Counted from the first letter of the stretch, positions 1 to 5,153 are shown. The stretch is DNA of 5,597 nt from Candidatus Gastranaerophilales bacterium HUM_12 (GCA_002102825.1 DABJ01000020.1:45534-51130), one strand, 5' to 3'. Made by a program: numbers and translations. The notes: generated by a model not told the origin, from the sequence alone.

Positions 1-135
1 GGTCGTGTTAAGGATTTACCAGGTGTTCGTTATCACATCGTTCGTGGTACTTTAGATACCGCTGGTGTTGCTAACAGAGCTCAAAGCAGATCTAAATACG
101 GTGCAAAAAGAGATAAAAAGGGAGGTAAGAAGTAA
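1..135 (+). CDS. rpsL: 30S ribosomal protein S12, C-terminal part (5' end outside window)
   Basis: The reading frame is open from the first base and encodes the last 44 residues of S12, starting GRVKDLPGVRYHIVRGTLDT and ending in a basic KRDKKGGKK tail before TAA at 133-135. The VKDLPGVRYHIVRGTLDTAGV block is the near-invariant C-terminal signature of bacterial S12. This protein sits at the decoding centre of the 30S subunit, where it monitors codon-anticodon pairing. Family members are about 124-137 residues, so roughly the first two thirds lie upstream of the window, including the streptomycin-site lysines. The stop codon shares its last A with the rpsG start (TAATG), and the rpsG ribosome binding site lies inside the last S12 codons, so the two genes are co-transcribed and probably translationally coupled. 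Identity is certain; only completeness is limited by the window edge. Confidence 0.97.
   Translation, partial: GRVKDLPGVRYHIVRGTLDTAGVANRAQSRSKYGAKRDKKGGKK
119..126 (+). promoter_or_regulatory. Shine-Dalgarno of rpsG, embedded in rpsL
   Basis: AGGGAGGT lies 8 bases before the ATG at 135 and within the codons for the Lys/Gly-rich S12 tail. It supports the 135 start and the coupling of S7 to S12 translation. Confidence 0.85.
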
Positions 136-605
136 TGTCTAGACGTTCTAAACCTGCAAAAAGAATCCCGTTAGCTGATCCGGTTTATAATAGTGTTGAT
201 ATCTCTAAATTCATCAACAGAATTATGAGACGTGGTAAAAAATCATTGGCTGAAAGAATTTTCTACGGCACAATGGAAAGAATTAAAGAAAGAACTAACG
301 AAGATGCAATTGAAATTTTCCAAAAAGCTATGACAAATGCAACTCCGTTATTGGAAGTAAAAGCTCGCCGTATTGGTGGTTCTACTTACCAAGTTCCTAT
401 CGAAGTAAAAGCTGATAGAGGATTTGCTCTAGCTTCTTCTTGGTTGATTGAATCAGCTAAGAAAAGAGGCGGAAAATCATTCATTGATAAATTAACTAAT
501 GAATTGATTGATGCTTCAAACGGTCAAGGTGCTGCATGTAAAAAACGTGAAGACACCCACAAAATGGCTGAAGCTAACAAAGCATTTGCTCATTACAGAT
601 ACTAA
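135..605 (+). CDS. rpsG: 30S ribosomal protein S7
   Basis: This 156-residue protein is the usual length for bacterial S7, the primary 16S rRNA 3'-domain binder that nucleates assembly of the 30S head and contacts the exit-site tRNA and mRNA. Recognisable blocks are MSRRSKPAKR at the basic N-terminus, INRIMRRGKKSLAERI at about residues 27-42, VKARRIGGSTYQVPIEV at 75-91 (the conserved beta-hairpin region), WLIESAKKRGGKSF at 103-116, and KKREDTHKMAEANKAFAHYRY at the C-terminus, which closely resembles cyanobacterial S7. The ATG is chosen from the family N-terminus, the Shine-Dalgarno 8 bases upstream, and the one-base overlap with the rpsL stop. Many bacteria continue the str operon with fusA and tuf, but here a hairpin terminator follows within about 25 bases and the next gene runs in the opposite direction. 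The N-terminal ADPVYNSVDISKF differs a little from the common PDPxYxSxLV form but looks functional. Confidence 0.98.
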   Translation: MSRRSKPAKRIPLADPVYNSVDISKFINRIMRRGKKSLAERIFYGTMERIKERTNEDAIEIFQKAMTNATPLLEVKARRIGGSTYQVPIEVKADRGFALASSWLIESAKKRGGKSFIDKLTNELIDASNGQGAACKKREDTHKMAEANKAFAHYRY

Positions 606-628
606 TTTTTTATTAGTTGATAGATATA

Positions 629-661
629 AAAAGACGCTAGAGTTTTTCTCAGGCGTCTTTT
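629..661. terminator. Bidirectional rho-independent terminator between rpsG and the HCP-like gene
   Basis: The arms are 629-642 and 648-661. Nine consecutive pairs (AAAAGACGC with GCGTCTTTT) are followed by a T-G wobble, one A-A mismatch and GAG/CTC around a TTTTT loop. Read on plus, the 3' arm ends in TCTTTTGTTTTG. Read on minus, the hairpin ends in TTTTTATAT. It can therefore stop both the rpsL-rpsG transcript and the convergent minus-strand transcript. The stop codon of the minus gene (649-651) and its last codons lie inside the hairpin. Confidence 0.82.
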
Positions 662-2277
662 GTTTTGCGTAAATCATTTAATGGTGAGTCAGTGATATTT
701 ATATTGTATTCTCTTTTAAAGGTTTCAAAAACTGATGGATTTACAAGTGTTGGCGGACATTGTGCCATAAATATGTTTTTTGCATTCATACTTTTTAGCA
801 TTATGATGTTTGAAATTGTCATAACATCACATGTTGTAAAGAAAAACGAAATTTTTTTGCTATCAATCGGATATTTATCAAATAATTTTTTGAGAATATT
901 TATTATAAGTGGGCTATAGTTACCTACATCAATTGTTAAGACGTTATCTTTCTTGCTCTTGTATGAAAAACTTAAGGCAAATTCATCTTGTTTTAAATTC
1001 GCAAAAAATTCTCTAAAATATTCGTTCTGAATTTCAGAATAGTAATTTAATCCGATGATGTAGAGATGCTTAATTTGGTTTGTCGCAAGTTTTACTATAA
1101 GATTATTAAGAGCATCATCAATTTCTTTCTCGTTGAAGCCAACAGTTGTTGATGGCTTGGTTTTTCCTTTAGAAAATCCTTTGGCATTGAGTGCTGCATT
1201 GATTAGTTCTGTGTAATCATCATCTTGCACCTTAACGACTCCTTGATGAATTATATAATCATTTGAAAATAATCGTCCTCTGTATAGATATTCGGTGTTA
1301 TTTTTAGAATTTTTGGTTAACAAAATTGATCCGGGAAACGTTGCAAAGTCAAGAATACAGCTTTCTGTTGTGTTACCGTAGTGCCCCAATAAGTGCGGAT
1401 ATTGATGAAACTTATTCAGGGCATGTGTAATGAGCAAGTTTGAATGAGTGTAAACATCAATATTTTTCTCTTTTGTTGCTTCTAAAACATTTAACAAGTC
1501 TTGAAAATTATTTCCTGAAACAAGAATTGCTTTTCCTCTCCTTGTCGAGTGCGAAACTTCAACTTTTTCAATTCCGTCATAGGCTTTCAGAAGTAAATCA
1601 CTTATTTCAATTTGTAATTTACAATCAATTTTACTTAATTTTGTTATTCTATTTTTGATATCTTTGTTGGAAATTTTTCCGTGGTTAAACATGTCAAGAG
1701 TTGATAAAATGTAGTGATAAACATTGTCATCAAACTCTTTGAATTCGCATAATTTAATCAGACTAATTGCAGTACTTTTGATTAAAATTTGCAATATAGC
1801 TATTAAGTTCTTTTGAGTTTGTGAAATTTGTTTGTACTTTTCTAAGAACAGCTTTTCCCCTTGCGATATAGCTTTTGAAACTGATGTATTTTTATCAAAA
1901 ATTATTACGTTTTTCAAGTCTTTTGCCGGAATACTCTTTTCTTTGCAAATTTTGTGGTATGTGTTTTTCGCATCAATAAAAAGGAAATAATCTTTTGACA
2001 AAATTTCAAAAAGTTGTTTTTCGCTGAATTCATTTATTGAAACAAGACTTGCAATATCGTTAATTATTTCGTATTTGATATTTTGATTGTTAGCTCCAAG
2101 ATTTTCAAGTTTAATCACGTAATAGGCCAGTTGTTTTAGGAAATATATGATAATTTCTTGTAATGATGCAATATTCGGAGCGATTGAGCATGCACCTCTT
2201 GATGTGCATTCATTTATATCAGAATGGATATTTTTATAATTATTGTACTCGTTTTGCATAAGTTTATACCTGTTCAA
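649..2277 (-). CDS. Degenerate hybrid cluster protein (HCP/prismane) homologue lacking the metal ligands
   Basis: The 542-residue product aligns along its length with class I hybrid cluster proteins, redox enzymes (usually annotated hydroxylamine reductase, also linked to NO and S-nitrosylation chemistry) that carry an N-terminal [4Fe-4S] cluster and a buried hybrid Fe-S-O cluster. Matching landmarks are ECTSRGACSIAPNIASLQE (23-41), GKAILVSGNN (248-257, family GKAILVSGHD), IDVYTHSNL (273-281, family VYTHGEM), YPHLLGHYGN (293-302), FATFPGSILLTKNS (311-324, family FPGPIVMTSNC), HLYIIGLNYY (404-413, family GGCDG) and AKNIFMAQCPPTLVNPSVFE (499-518). At the seven hybrid-cluster ligand positions my alignment gives His to N256, Glu to N280, Cys to S324, persulfide Cys to N411, Cys to about Y439, Cys to about Y454 and Glu to about D484. 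Only two N-terminal cysteines (C24, C30) remain. The frame is intact, so this looks like a pseudoenzyme rather than a pseudogene. The start is uncertain: TTG at 2277 has AAGGA 6 bases upstream and overlaps the glutaredoxin gene by 14 bases. ATG at 2259 (536 residues) begins just after that gene's stop, with a weaker AGG. Confidence 0.85.
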   Translation of the reverse strand: MNRYKLMQNEYNNYKNIHSDINECTSRGACSIAPNIASLQEIIIYFLKQLAYYVIKLENLGANNQNIKYEIINDIASLVSINEFSEKQLFEILSKDYFLFIDAKNTYHKICKEKSIPAKDLKNVIIFDKNTSVSKAISQGEKLFLEKYKQISQTQKNLIAILQILIKSTAISLIKLCEFKEFDDNVYHYILSTLDMFNHGKISNKDIKNRITKLSKIDCKLQIEISDLLLKAYDGIEKVEVSHSTRRGKAILVSGNNFQDLLNVLEATKEKNIDVYTHSNLLITHALNKFHQYPHLLGHYGNTTESCILDFATFPGSILLTKNSKNNTEYLYRGRLFSNDYIIHQGVVKVQDDDYTELINAALNAKGFSKGKTKPSTTVGFNEKEIDDALNNLIVKLATNQIKHLYIIGLNYYSEIQNEYFREFFANLKQDEFALSFSYKSKKDNVLTIDVGNYSPLIINILKKLFDKYPIDSKKISFFFTTCDVMTISNIIMLKSMNAKNIFMAQCPPTLVNPSVFETFKREYNINITDSPLNDLRKTKDA

Positions 2278-2503
2278 AATTTTTCCTTAAATATTTGATG
2301 ATTTCGTCTGATTCATAAAGCTTATCATTGGTTGTTTCATTGTATAAGAATGGAACTTGGTCTTTTCCGCCGATTGACAACAATCGAAGAACATTATCAC
2401 TATTTATTGTGTCGAATTTGTGAAATTTAATGTTGTTTTCTTTCATATAATCTATTACTTTTTTACAGTACGGACAGGTTTCAAGTATAAATAAATCAAG
2501 CAT
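2264..2503 (-). CDS. Glutaredoxin-family thiol-disulfide protein (CPYC)
   Basis: This 79-residue protein consists of a single small thioredoxin-fold domain, the size of bacterial glutaredoxins. After the first beta strand (LDLFIL) comes the dithiol active site C10-P-Y-C13. The cis-proline loop is QVPFL (P51), and the helix start YESDEIIKYL near the C-terminus corresponds to the conserved acidic/Ser segment that helps hold glutathione in glutaredoxins. It should be cytoplasmic and reduce protein or mixed disulfides, using glutathione or another thiol donor. The ATG has a near-perfect Shine-Dalgarno (AAGGAGG, 2509-2515, 5 bases upstream), the strongest in this unit. Its stop lies within or 4 bases before the start of the HCP-like gene, so the two genes are one operon and the glutaredoxin is a candidate redox partner of that protein (inference). 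The N-terminal domain of small GST-like proteins is an alternative family label, but no GST C-terminal domain is present. Confidence 0.88.
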   Translation of the reverse strand: MLDLFILETCPYCKKVIDYMKENNIKFHKFDTINSDNVLRLLSIGGKDQVPFLYNETTNDKLYESDEIIKYLRKNFEQV

Positions 2504-2524
2504 AATCTCCTCCTTGTAGAGCTA

Positions 2525-2530
2525 ATTATA
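2525..2530 (-). promoter_or_regulatory. Candidate -10 box for the glutaredoxin/HCP-like operon
   Basis: The minus strand reads a perfect TATAAT here, 10 bases before the AAGGAGG ribosome binding site. This would give a transcript start near 2518 and a short leader of about 15 bases. I see no convincing -35 at 16-18 bases, so the call is tentative. Confidence 0.45.
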
Positions 2531-2590
2531 ACTAATTAAAGAAATAATAAATTGTCTGATTGTACAGTTTTAATTGTTAACCGTTTTGAG

Positions 2591-2619
2591 TTGCAAATGT
2601 TTATTTTTTGTCCTAAACT
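2591..2619 (+). promoter_or_regulatory. wecB: Candidate wecB promoter giving a leaderless mRNA
   Basis: TTGCAA (2591-2596), a 17-base spacer and TAAACT (2614-2619) resemble a housekeeping -35/-10 pair (4 of 6 matches each). The -10 ends 6 bases before the ATG, so transcription would begin at or next to the A of the start codon. The bases before the ATG (TCCTAAACTTAACCT) contain no Shine-Dalgarno, which fits a leaderless transcript. This is pattern evidence only. Confidence 0.4.
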
Positions 2620-2625
2620 TAACCT

Positions 2626-3756
2626 ATGAATAAGAAGAATATACTATTTGTTTTTGGTACAAGACCAGAAGTTATTAAACTTGCTCCCGTAATTTTAGAG
2701 CTAAAGAAATATCCGGATAAATATAATGTTATTATTTGTAATACAGAACAACAAAAAGAGCTATCAAATCAAACATTAGCTTACTTTAATCTGAAAGCCG
2801 ATATAAATTTGGACTGTATGCGACCAAATCAATCGTTAGCAGAAGTTCAATCAAGAATTTTGACGGCTTTGGATAGCGTTTTTTCAGAAAAAGAAATTGA
2901 TGCAACAATTGTTCAAGGTGATACAATGACTGTTTTATGCGGAGCTTTGACAAGTTTTTACCGCAAAATCCCTGTATTTCACGTAGAAGCAGGTTTGCGT
3001 TCGTATGATATTTATGAACCGTTTCCGGAAGAAGTTATGCGTCAAATGACTTCTCGTGTTGCAGAGTTGAATTTTGCACCAACTGAAAAAAACAAGAATG
3101 CTTTGTTAAAAGAAGATATTTCAGAAAAGAAAATTTATGTGACCGGAAATACCGTTATTGATGCGTTATTCTGTTTGTCGGAAGACACAATGAATGTTGC
3201 ATCTGAATTTTATAAAGAAAAGGGTATTCCTGTTGATGATAAAGTCGTTTTGATTACGGCTCATAGAAGAGAAAATCATGGGGAAAGAATTAATCGAATT
3301 TTAGATGCAATTGAACATCTTGTTAACAAGTATCAAGACCATCATTTTATTATTCCTGTTCACCCTAATCCAAATGTTAAGGATAAAATTCATTCAAGAC
3401 TGGAAAAATATTCAAATGTTTATTTATTAAAACCTTTGGATTATCCTTATTTAGTTTATTTGATGAAAAATGCAAAACTAATTTTGACAGATTCTGGCGG
3501 AATTCAAGAAGAAGCTCCTTCATTTGGTTGTCCAACCCTTGTAATGCGTTACGAAACAGAACGTCAAGAAGGTATAGATGCAGGTGTTTCTGTTCTTGTA
3601 GGTGCTGATTATGATAAGATTGTTAATTTAAGTTGTGAAATTTTAGATAAAACAAAATCTGACTCCAGATTAAAAGCTCAAAATCCTTATGGAACAGGTA
3701 ATTCATCTAAGAAAATTGAAGAAATTATAAGTAAGTATTTTAACGAAAATAAATAA
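2626..3756 (+). CDS. wecB: UDP-N-acetylglucosamine 2-epimerase, non-hydrolysing
   Basis: This 376-residue protein has the normal length of WecB/MnaA. It interconverts UDP-GlcNAc and UDP-ManNAc in the cytoplasm and supplies ManNAc-type sugars for cell-envelope polysaccharides. It has the two-domain GT-B-like fold, and the signature blocks are in order: FGTRPEVIKLAPVI (10-23), VQGDT with D99 (96-100), FHVEAGLRS with E121 (118-126), PFPEEVMRQ with E135/E136 (132-140), VTGNTVIDAL (172-181), TAHRREN with H213 (211-217), PVHPNPNV (244-251), and TDSGGIQEEAP with S290 and E296 (288-298) plus TERQEG with R313 (311-316). These correspond to the catalytic acids, the active-site His and the UDP-binding residues known from the E. 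coli enzyme. A small variation is MRYETERQEG where many homologues have RDTTERPEA. No Shine-Dalgarno precedes the ATG, unlike the other complete genes here. No polysaccharide genes flank it, so it appears to be an isolated housekeeping copy. Confidence 0.95.
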   Translation: MNKKNILFVFGTRPEVIKLAPVILELKKYPDKYNVIICNTEQQKELSNQTLAYFNLKADINLDCMRPNQSLAEVQSRILTALDSVFSEKEIDATIVQGDTMTVLCGALTSFYRKIPVFHVEAGLRSYDIYEPFPEEVMRQMTSRVAELNFAPTEKNKNALLKEDISEKKIYVTGNTVIDALFCLSEDTMNVASEFYKEKGIPVDDKVVLITAHRRENHGERINRILDAIEHLVNKYQDHHFIIPVHPNPNVKDKIHSRLEKYSNVYLLKPLDYPYLVYLMKNAKLILTDSGGIQEEAPSFGCPTLVMRYETERQEGIDAGVSVLVGADYDKIVNLSCEILDKTKSDSRLKAQNPYGTGNSSKKIEEIISKYFNENK

Positions 3757-3760
3757 ATTT

Positions 3761-3797
3761 AAAACTCCGATGTTCAAATTTGAATGTCGGAGTTTTT
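3761..3797. terminator. wecB: Rho-independent terminator after wecB
   Basis: Ten perfect pairs (AAAACTCCGA at 3761-3770 with TCGGAGTTTT at 3787-3796) continue through two G-T wobbles into TTCA/TGAA around an AATT loop. The plus strand ends in TTTTTG. It starts 4 bases after the wecB stop. The opposite strand also ends in a short T run, so it could act as a back-up stop for transcription coming from the minus gene at 3893. Confidence 0.85.
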
Positions 3798-3816
3798 GTG
3801 TCTTCTGGTGTGAATA

Positions 3817-3844
3817 ATAAAAAAGCAAGTTATATAACTTGCTT
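3817..3844 (-). terminator. Rho-independent terminator of the AMIN-like membrane protein gene
   Basis: A perfect 22-base palindrome at 3823-3844 (arms AAGCAAGTTAT and ATAACTTGCTT) is followed on the minus strand by TTTTTTATTATT. It lies about 50 bases past the stop of the minus-strand gene. There is no T run on the plus side, so it works for minus-strand transcription. Confidence 0.8.
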
Positions 3845-3892
3845 ACACATAAAATGTTTTAGGGATATATTTAAGTTTTTTGAGGTTTAAGT

Positions 3893-4540
3893 CTATTTTA
3901 TAGACGCTGCTAGTCTTTCGTCTATTTTCCTGTCAATTTTTTTAAGCATCTTTCTCATTCTTATATCTTTGTGAGGTTTAATACTTGGATAAGAAACCAA
4001 TTCGTTTCTGTAACGCTTGTACATTTCGATTTCTCTATCTTTTATATCTTTTTTAATAAGAATTTTGTTGTCTTCTTCTGAGATGTCTTTAGAAACTTTA
4101 AAGATTACACAAAACAAGGCTAATACAAATACTCCCCACAATGTCTTGTCTAATGGAATTGTTTCACCAACAATTGTTGTTTCTCCGTTTTGAGGTTCCA
4201 TTATTACCGTTGTGTTTTTGATATTGTCTGCTGAAATATAGATTTTCAATTTATTTGGTGCGGTATTCTCAACAACTAAACTATCTATATTATTAGTTCC
4301 CTTATATAGAGCATTAACAGTATCAGAAGATGTAATTCCGCTAAGTTCTAGTACAAGTTCATTCTCTGATGGTGTTTTCTTAGTTACTTTTGCCATTTTA
4401 TCTGAACTTAAAAGAACATTATATCCGGTATTATTTTTTTCTAATGTAATTGTGTGTAAATAGTTACTGTTTGCCAAAACACTCAAACTTGTGCATGCAA
4501 ACGCAATTAAGAATCCGAATATTAAAAAGATTTTTTTCAA
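3893..4540 (-). CDS. Secreted/membrane protein with AMIN-like domain, one transmembrane helix and charged cytoplasmic tail
   Basis: This is a 215-residue protein. It begins with a typical Sec signal peptide (MKKIFLIFGFLIAFACTSLSVLA, cleavage probably after A23). Residues about 27-115 are rich in short beta strands (YLHTITLEKN, YNVLLSS, ELVLELSG, IDSLVVENTAPNKLKIYIS), resembling the AMIN domain of secretins and cell-wall amidases, a peptidoglycan- or envelope-binding module. I assign that domain by pattern only. LWGVFVLALFCVIFKV (134-149) is a transmembrane helix, followed by a highly charged 66-residue tail of likely helical character (KKDIKDREIEMYKRYRNE, RMRKMLKKIDRKIDERL). The expected topology is outside-TM-inside. 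The start is TTG: it has GGGAGG 8 bases upstream, and the next in-frame Met (residue 49) would delete the signal peptide. A lipobox reading (AFAC16) is poor. The gene is monocistronic with its own promoter and terminator. The specific function is unknown. Confidence 0.8.
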   Translation of the reverse strand: MKKIFLIFGFLIAFACTSLSVLANSNYLHTITLEKNNTGYNVLLSSDKMAKVTKKTPSENELVLELSGITSSDTVNALYKGTNNIDSLVVENTAPNKLKIYISADNIKNTTVIMEPQNGETTIVGETIPLDKTLWGVFVLALFCVIFKVSKDISEEDNKILIKKDIKDREIEMYKRYRNELVSYPSIKPHKDIRMRKMLKKIDRKIDERLAASIK

Positions 4541-4548
4541 TTTCTTTT

Positions 4549-4554
4549 CCTCCC
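4549..4554 (-). promoter_or_regulatory. Shine-Dalgarno fixing the TTG start of the AMIN-like gene
   Basis: The minus strand reads GGGAGG 8 bases before TTG at 4540. It supports a non-ATG start for a protein whose signal peptide begins at that codon. Confidence 0.8.
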
Positions 4555-4570
4555 TAATCTACACATCTAT

Positions 4571-4600
4571 ACTATAACTCTTTGAATAAATGTACATCAA
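4571..4600 (-). promoter_or_regulatory. Candidate promoter of the AMIN-like gene
   Basis: On the minus strand TTGATG (4600-4595), an 18-base spacer and TATAGT (4576-4571) match housekeeping -35/-10 elements at 4 and 5 of 6 positions. The predicted transcript start is near 4564, giving a leader of about 24 bases that carries the GGGAGG site. Confidence 0.55.
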
Positions 4601-4688
4601 TCTAGTGGTTTAGAAGAGCTAGGTCAAAAGTTTTAAATTCGTATTAAGAATTGTAACGAAATACCTCCATGCTGAAATCAGAATATTT

Positions 4689-4718
4689 TTGAAACCTTTA
4701 TATAAGTGTAAAAAGAAT
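4689..4718 (+). promoter_or_regulatory. Weak candidate promoter of the Gly/Cys-rich small protein
   Basis: TTGAAA (4689-4694), an 18-base spacer and AAGAAT (4713-4718) would start transcription near 4725 and leave a short leader with the GGAG site. An alternative -10-like TATAAG (4701-4706) has no good -35. The rest of the 4541-4739 intergenic stretch shows nothing else I can name. Confidence 0.25.
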
Positions 4719-4739
4719 ACGAGATATTGGAGATACAAA

Positions 4740-5096
4740 ATGATATTATTATTCGATTCAAAGGCTTCTAAATCAACAGCATCAGCAAAAAGTTCAAAAG
4801 TTAGAAATAATCCTGTTGAAAATTCCGGAATTTTAGCAATGAACATGAACGATGCAAGAAGTCTTTTAACAATGGGCGAATATGATACATACGTAAGCTC
4901 AAATCCGGTTGCAGTTGACTACGCAATGTATTCAAATTCTTCAGATTTTTCAAATTCTGATTCCGGTTTTATGAGTGAATTCTCAGATGCAGTTGCAACT
5001 TTGACTGATGGAGGTTTTGGAGGTTTTGGAGGCTTTTCAGCAGGTGCTGATTGCGGAGCTTCTTGCTCATCAGGTTCATTTGCTTCTGTTTGTTAG
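4740..5096 (+). CDS. Small protein with Gly/Ser/Cys-rich C-terminus, function unknown
   Basis: The product is 118 residues starting MILLFDSKASKSTASAKSSK. The ATG at 4740 is chosen because GGAG lies 7 bases upstream; the frame also opens earlier from a TTG at 4689, but that start has no ribosome binding site. There is no clear signal peptide or transmembrane segment. Residues 1-25 are Ser/Lys-rich, 30-64 look like a more ordinary folded or helical segment (ILAMNMNDARSLLTMGEYDTY), 65-90 are acidic and Ser/Asn-rich, and 91-118 form a low-complexity tail: GGFGGFGGF, then SAGADCGASCSSGSFASVC. All three cysteines (C105, C109, C118) are in that tail and the last residue is Cys. The layout of a long acidic N-terminal part and a short Gly/Ser/Cys tail recalls precursors of ribosomally made modified peptides, but no modifying enzyme is in the window and I do not recognise the family. 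The gene appears monocistronic, closed by a terminator at 5154-5177. Confidence 0.75.
   Translation: MILLFDSKASKSTASAKSSKVRNNPVENSGILAMNMNDARSLLTMGEYDTYVSSNPVAVDYAMYSNSSDFSNSDSGFMSEFSDAVATLTDGGFGGFGGFSAGADCGASCSSGSFASVC
5010..5036 (+). repeat. Three tandem 9-base repeats encoding GGF
   Basis: GGAGGTTTT occurs twice, then once as GGAGGCTTT, in frame as Gly-Gly-Phe three times (residues 91-99 of the small protein). Because the unit is a multiple of three, copy-number change by slippage would lengthen or shorten the tail without a frameshift. Confidence 0.9.
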
Positions 5097-5153
5097 TAAA
5101 CAAAAAAGGATTTTTATTTAAACATAATAAAATATGATGGATTGATTTTGATT

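Noticed and set aside
665..919. Plus-strand open frame of 84 codons.
   Set aside because: It lies wholly antisense to the HCP-like gene, has no ribosome binding site and gives a hydrophobic low-complexity product; a shadow.
1440..1658. Plus-strand open frame of 72 codons.
   Set aside because: Antisense to the HCP-like gene, with no ribosome binding site and Leu/Phe-rich nonsense; a shadow.
649..2277. Annotating this gene as a working hydroxylamine reductase (hcp).
   Set aside because: The fold-level similarity is clear, but none of the seven hybrid-cluster ligands and only two of the four [4Fe-4S] cysteines can be found at the expected positions, so the enzymatic name would mislead.
649..2277. 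Treating the HCP-like gene as a pseudogene.
   Set aside because: The frame is uninterrupted over about 540 codons, has a ribosome binding site and is coupled to an intact glutaredoxin gene; loss is specific to ligand residues rather than general decay.
2551..2577. Three ATTGT copies upstream of wecB as a possible regulator-binding repeat.
   Set aside because: The spacing is irregular (8 and 13-14 bases) and the flanks differ; expected by chance in such AT-rich DNA.
3893..4540. Lipoprotein reading of the signal peptide (Cys16).
   Set aside because: The residues before Cys (AFAC) do not fit a lipobox well, and hydrophobic residues continue to a better signal-peptidase I site after A23.
4689..4739. 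Longer start (TTG at 4689) for the small Gly/Cys-rich protein.
   Set aside because: No ribosome binding site precedes it, while ATG 4740 has GGAG at 7 bases; the extra 17 residues look like untranslated leader.
4619..4846. Minus-strand open frame of 75 codons.
   Set aside because: It overlaps the start of the Gly/Cys-rich gene and its upstream region in antisense and has no support as a gene.
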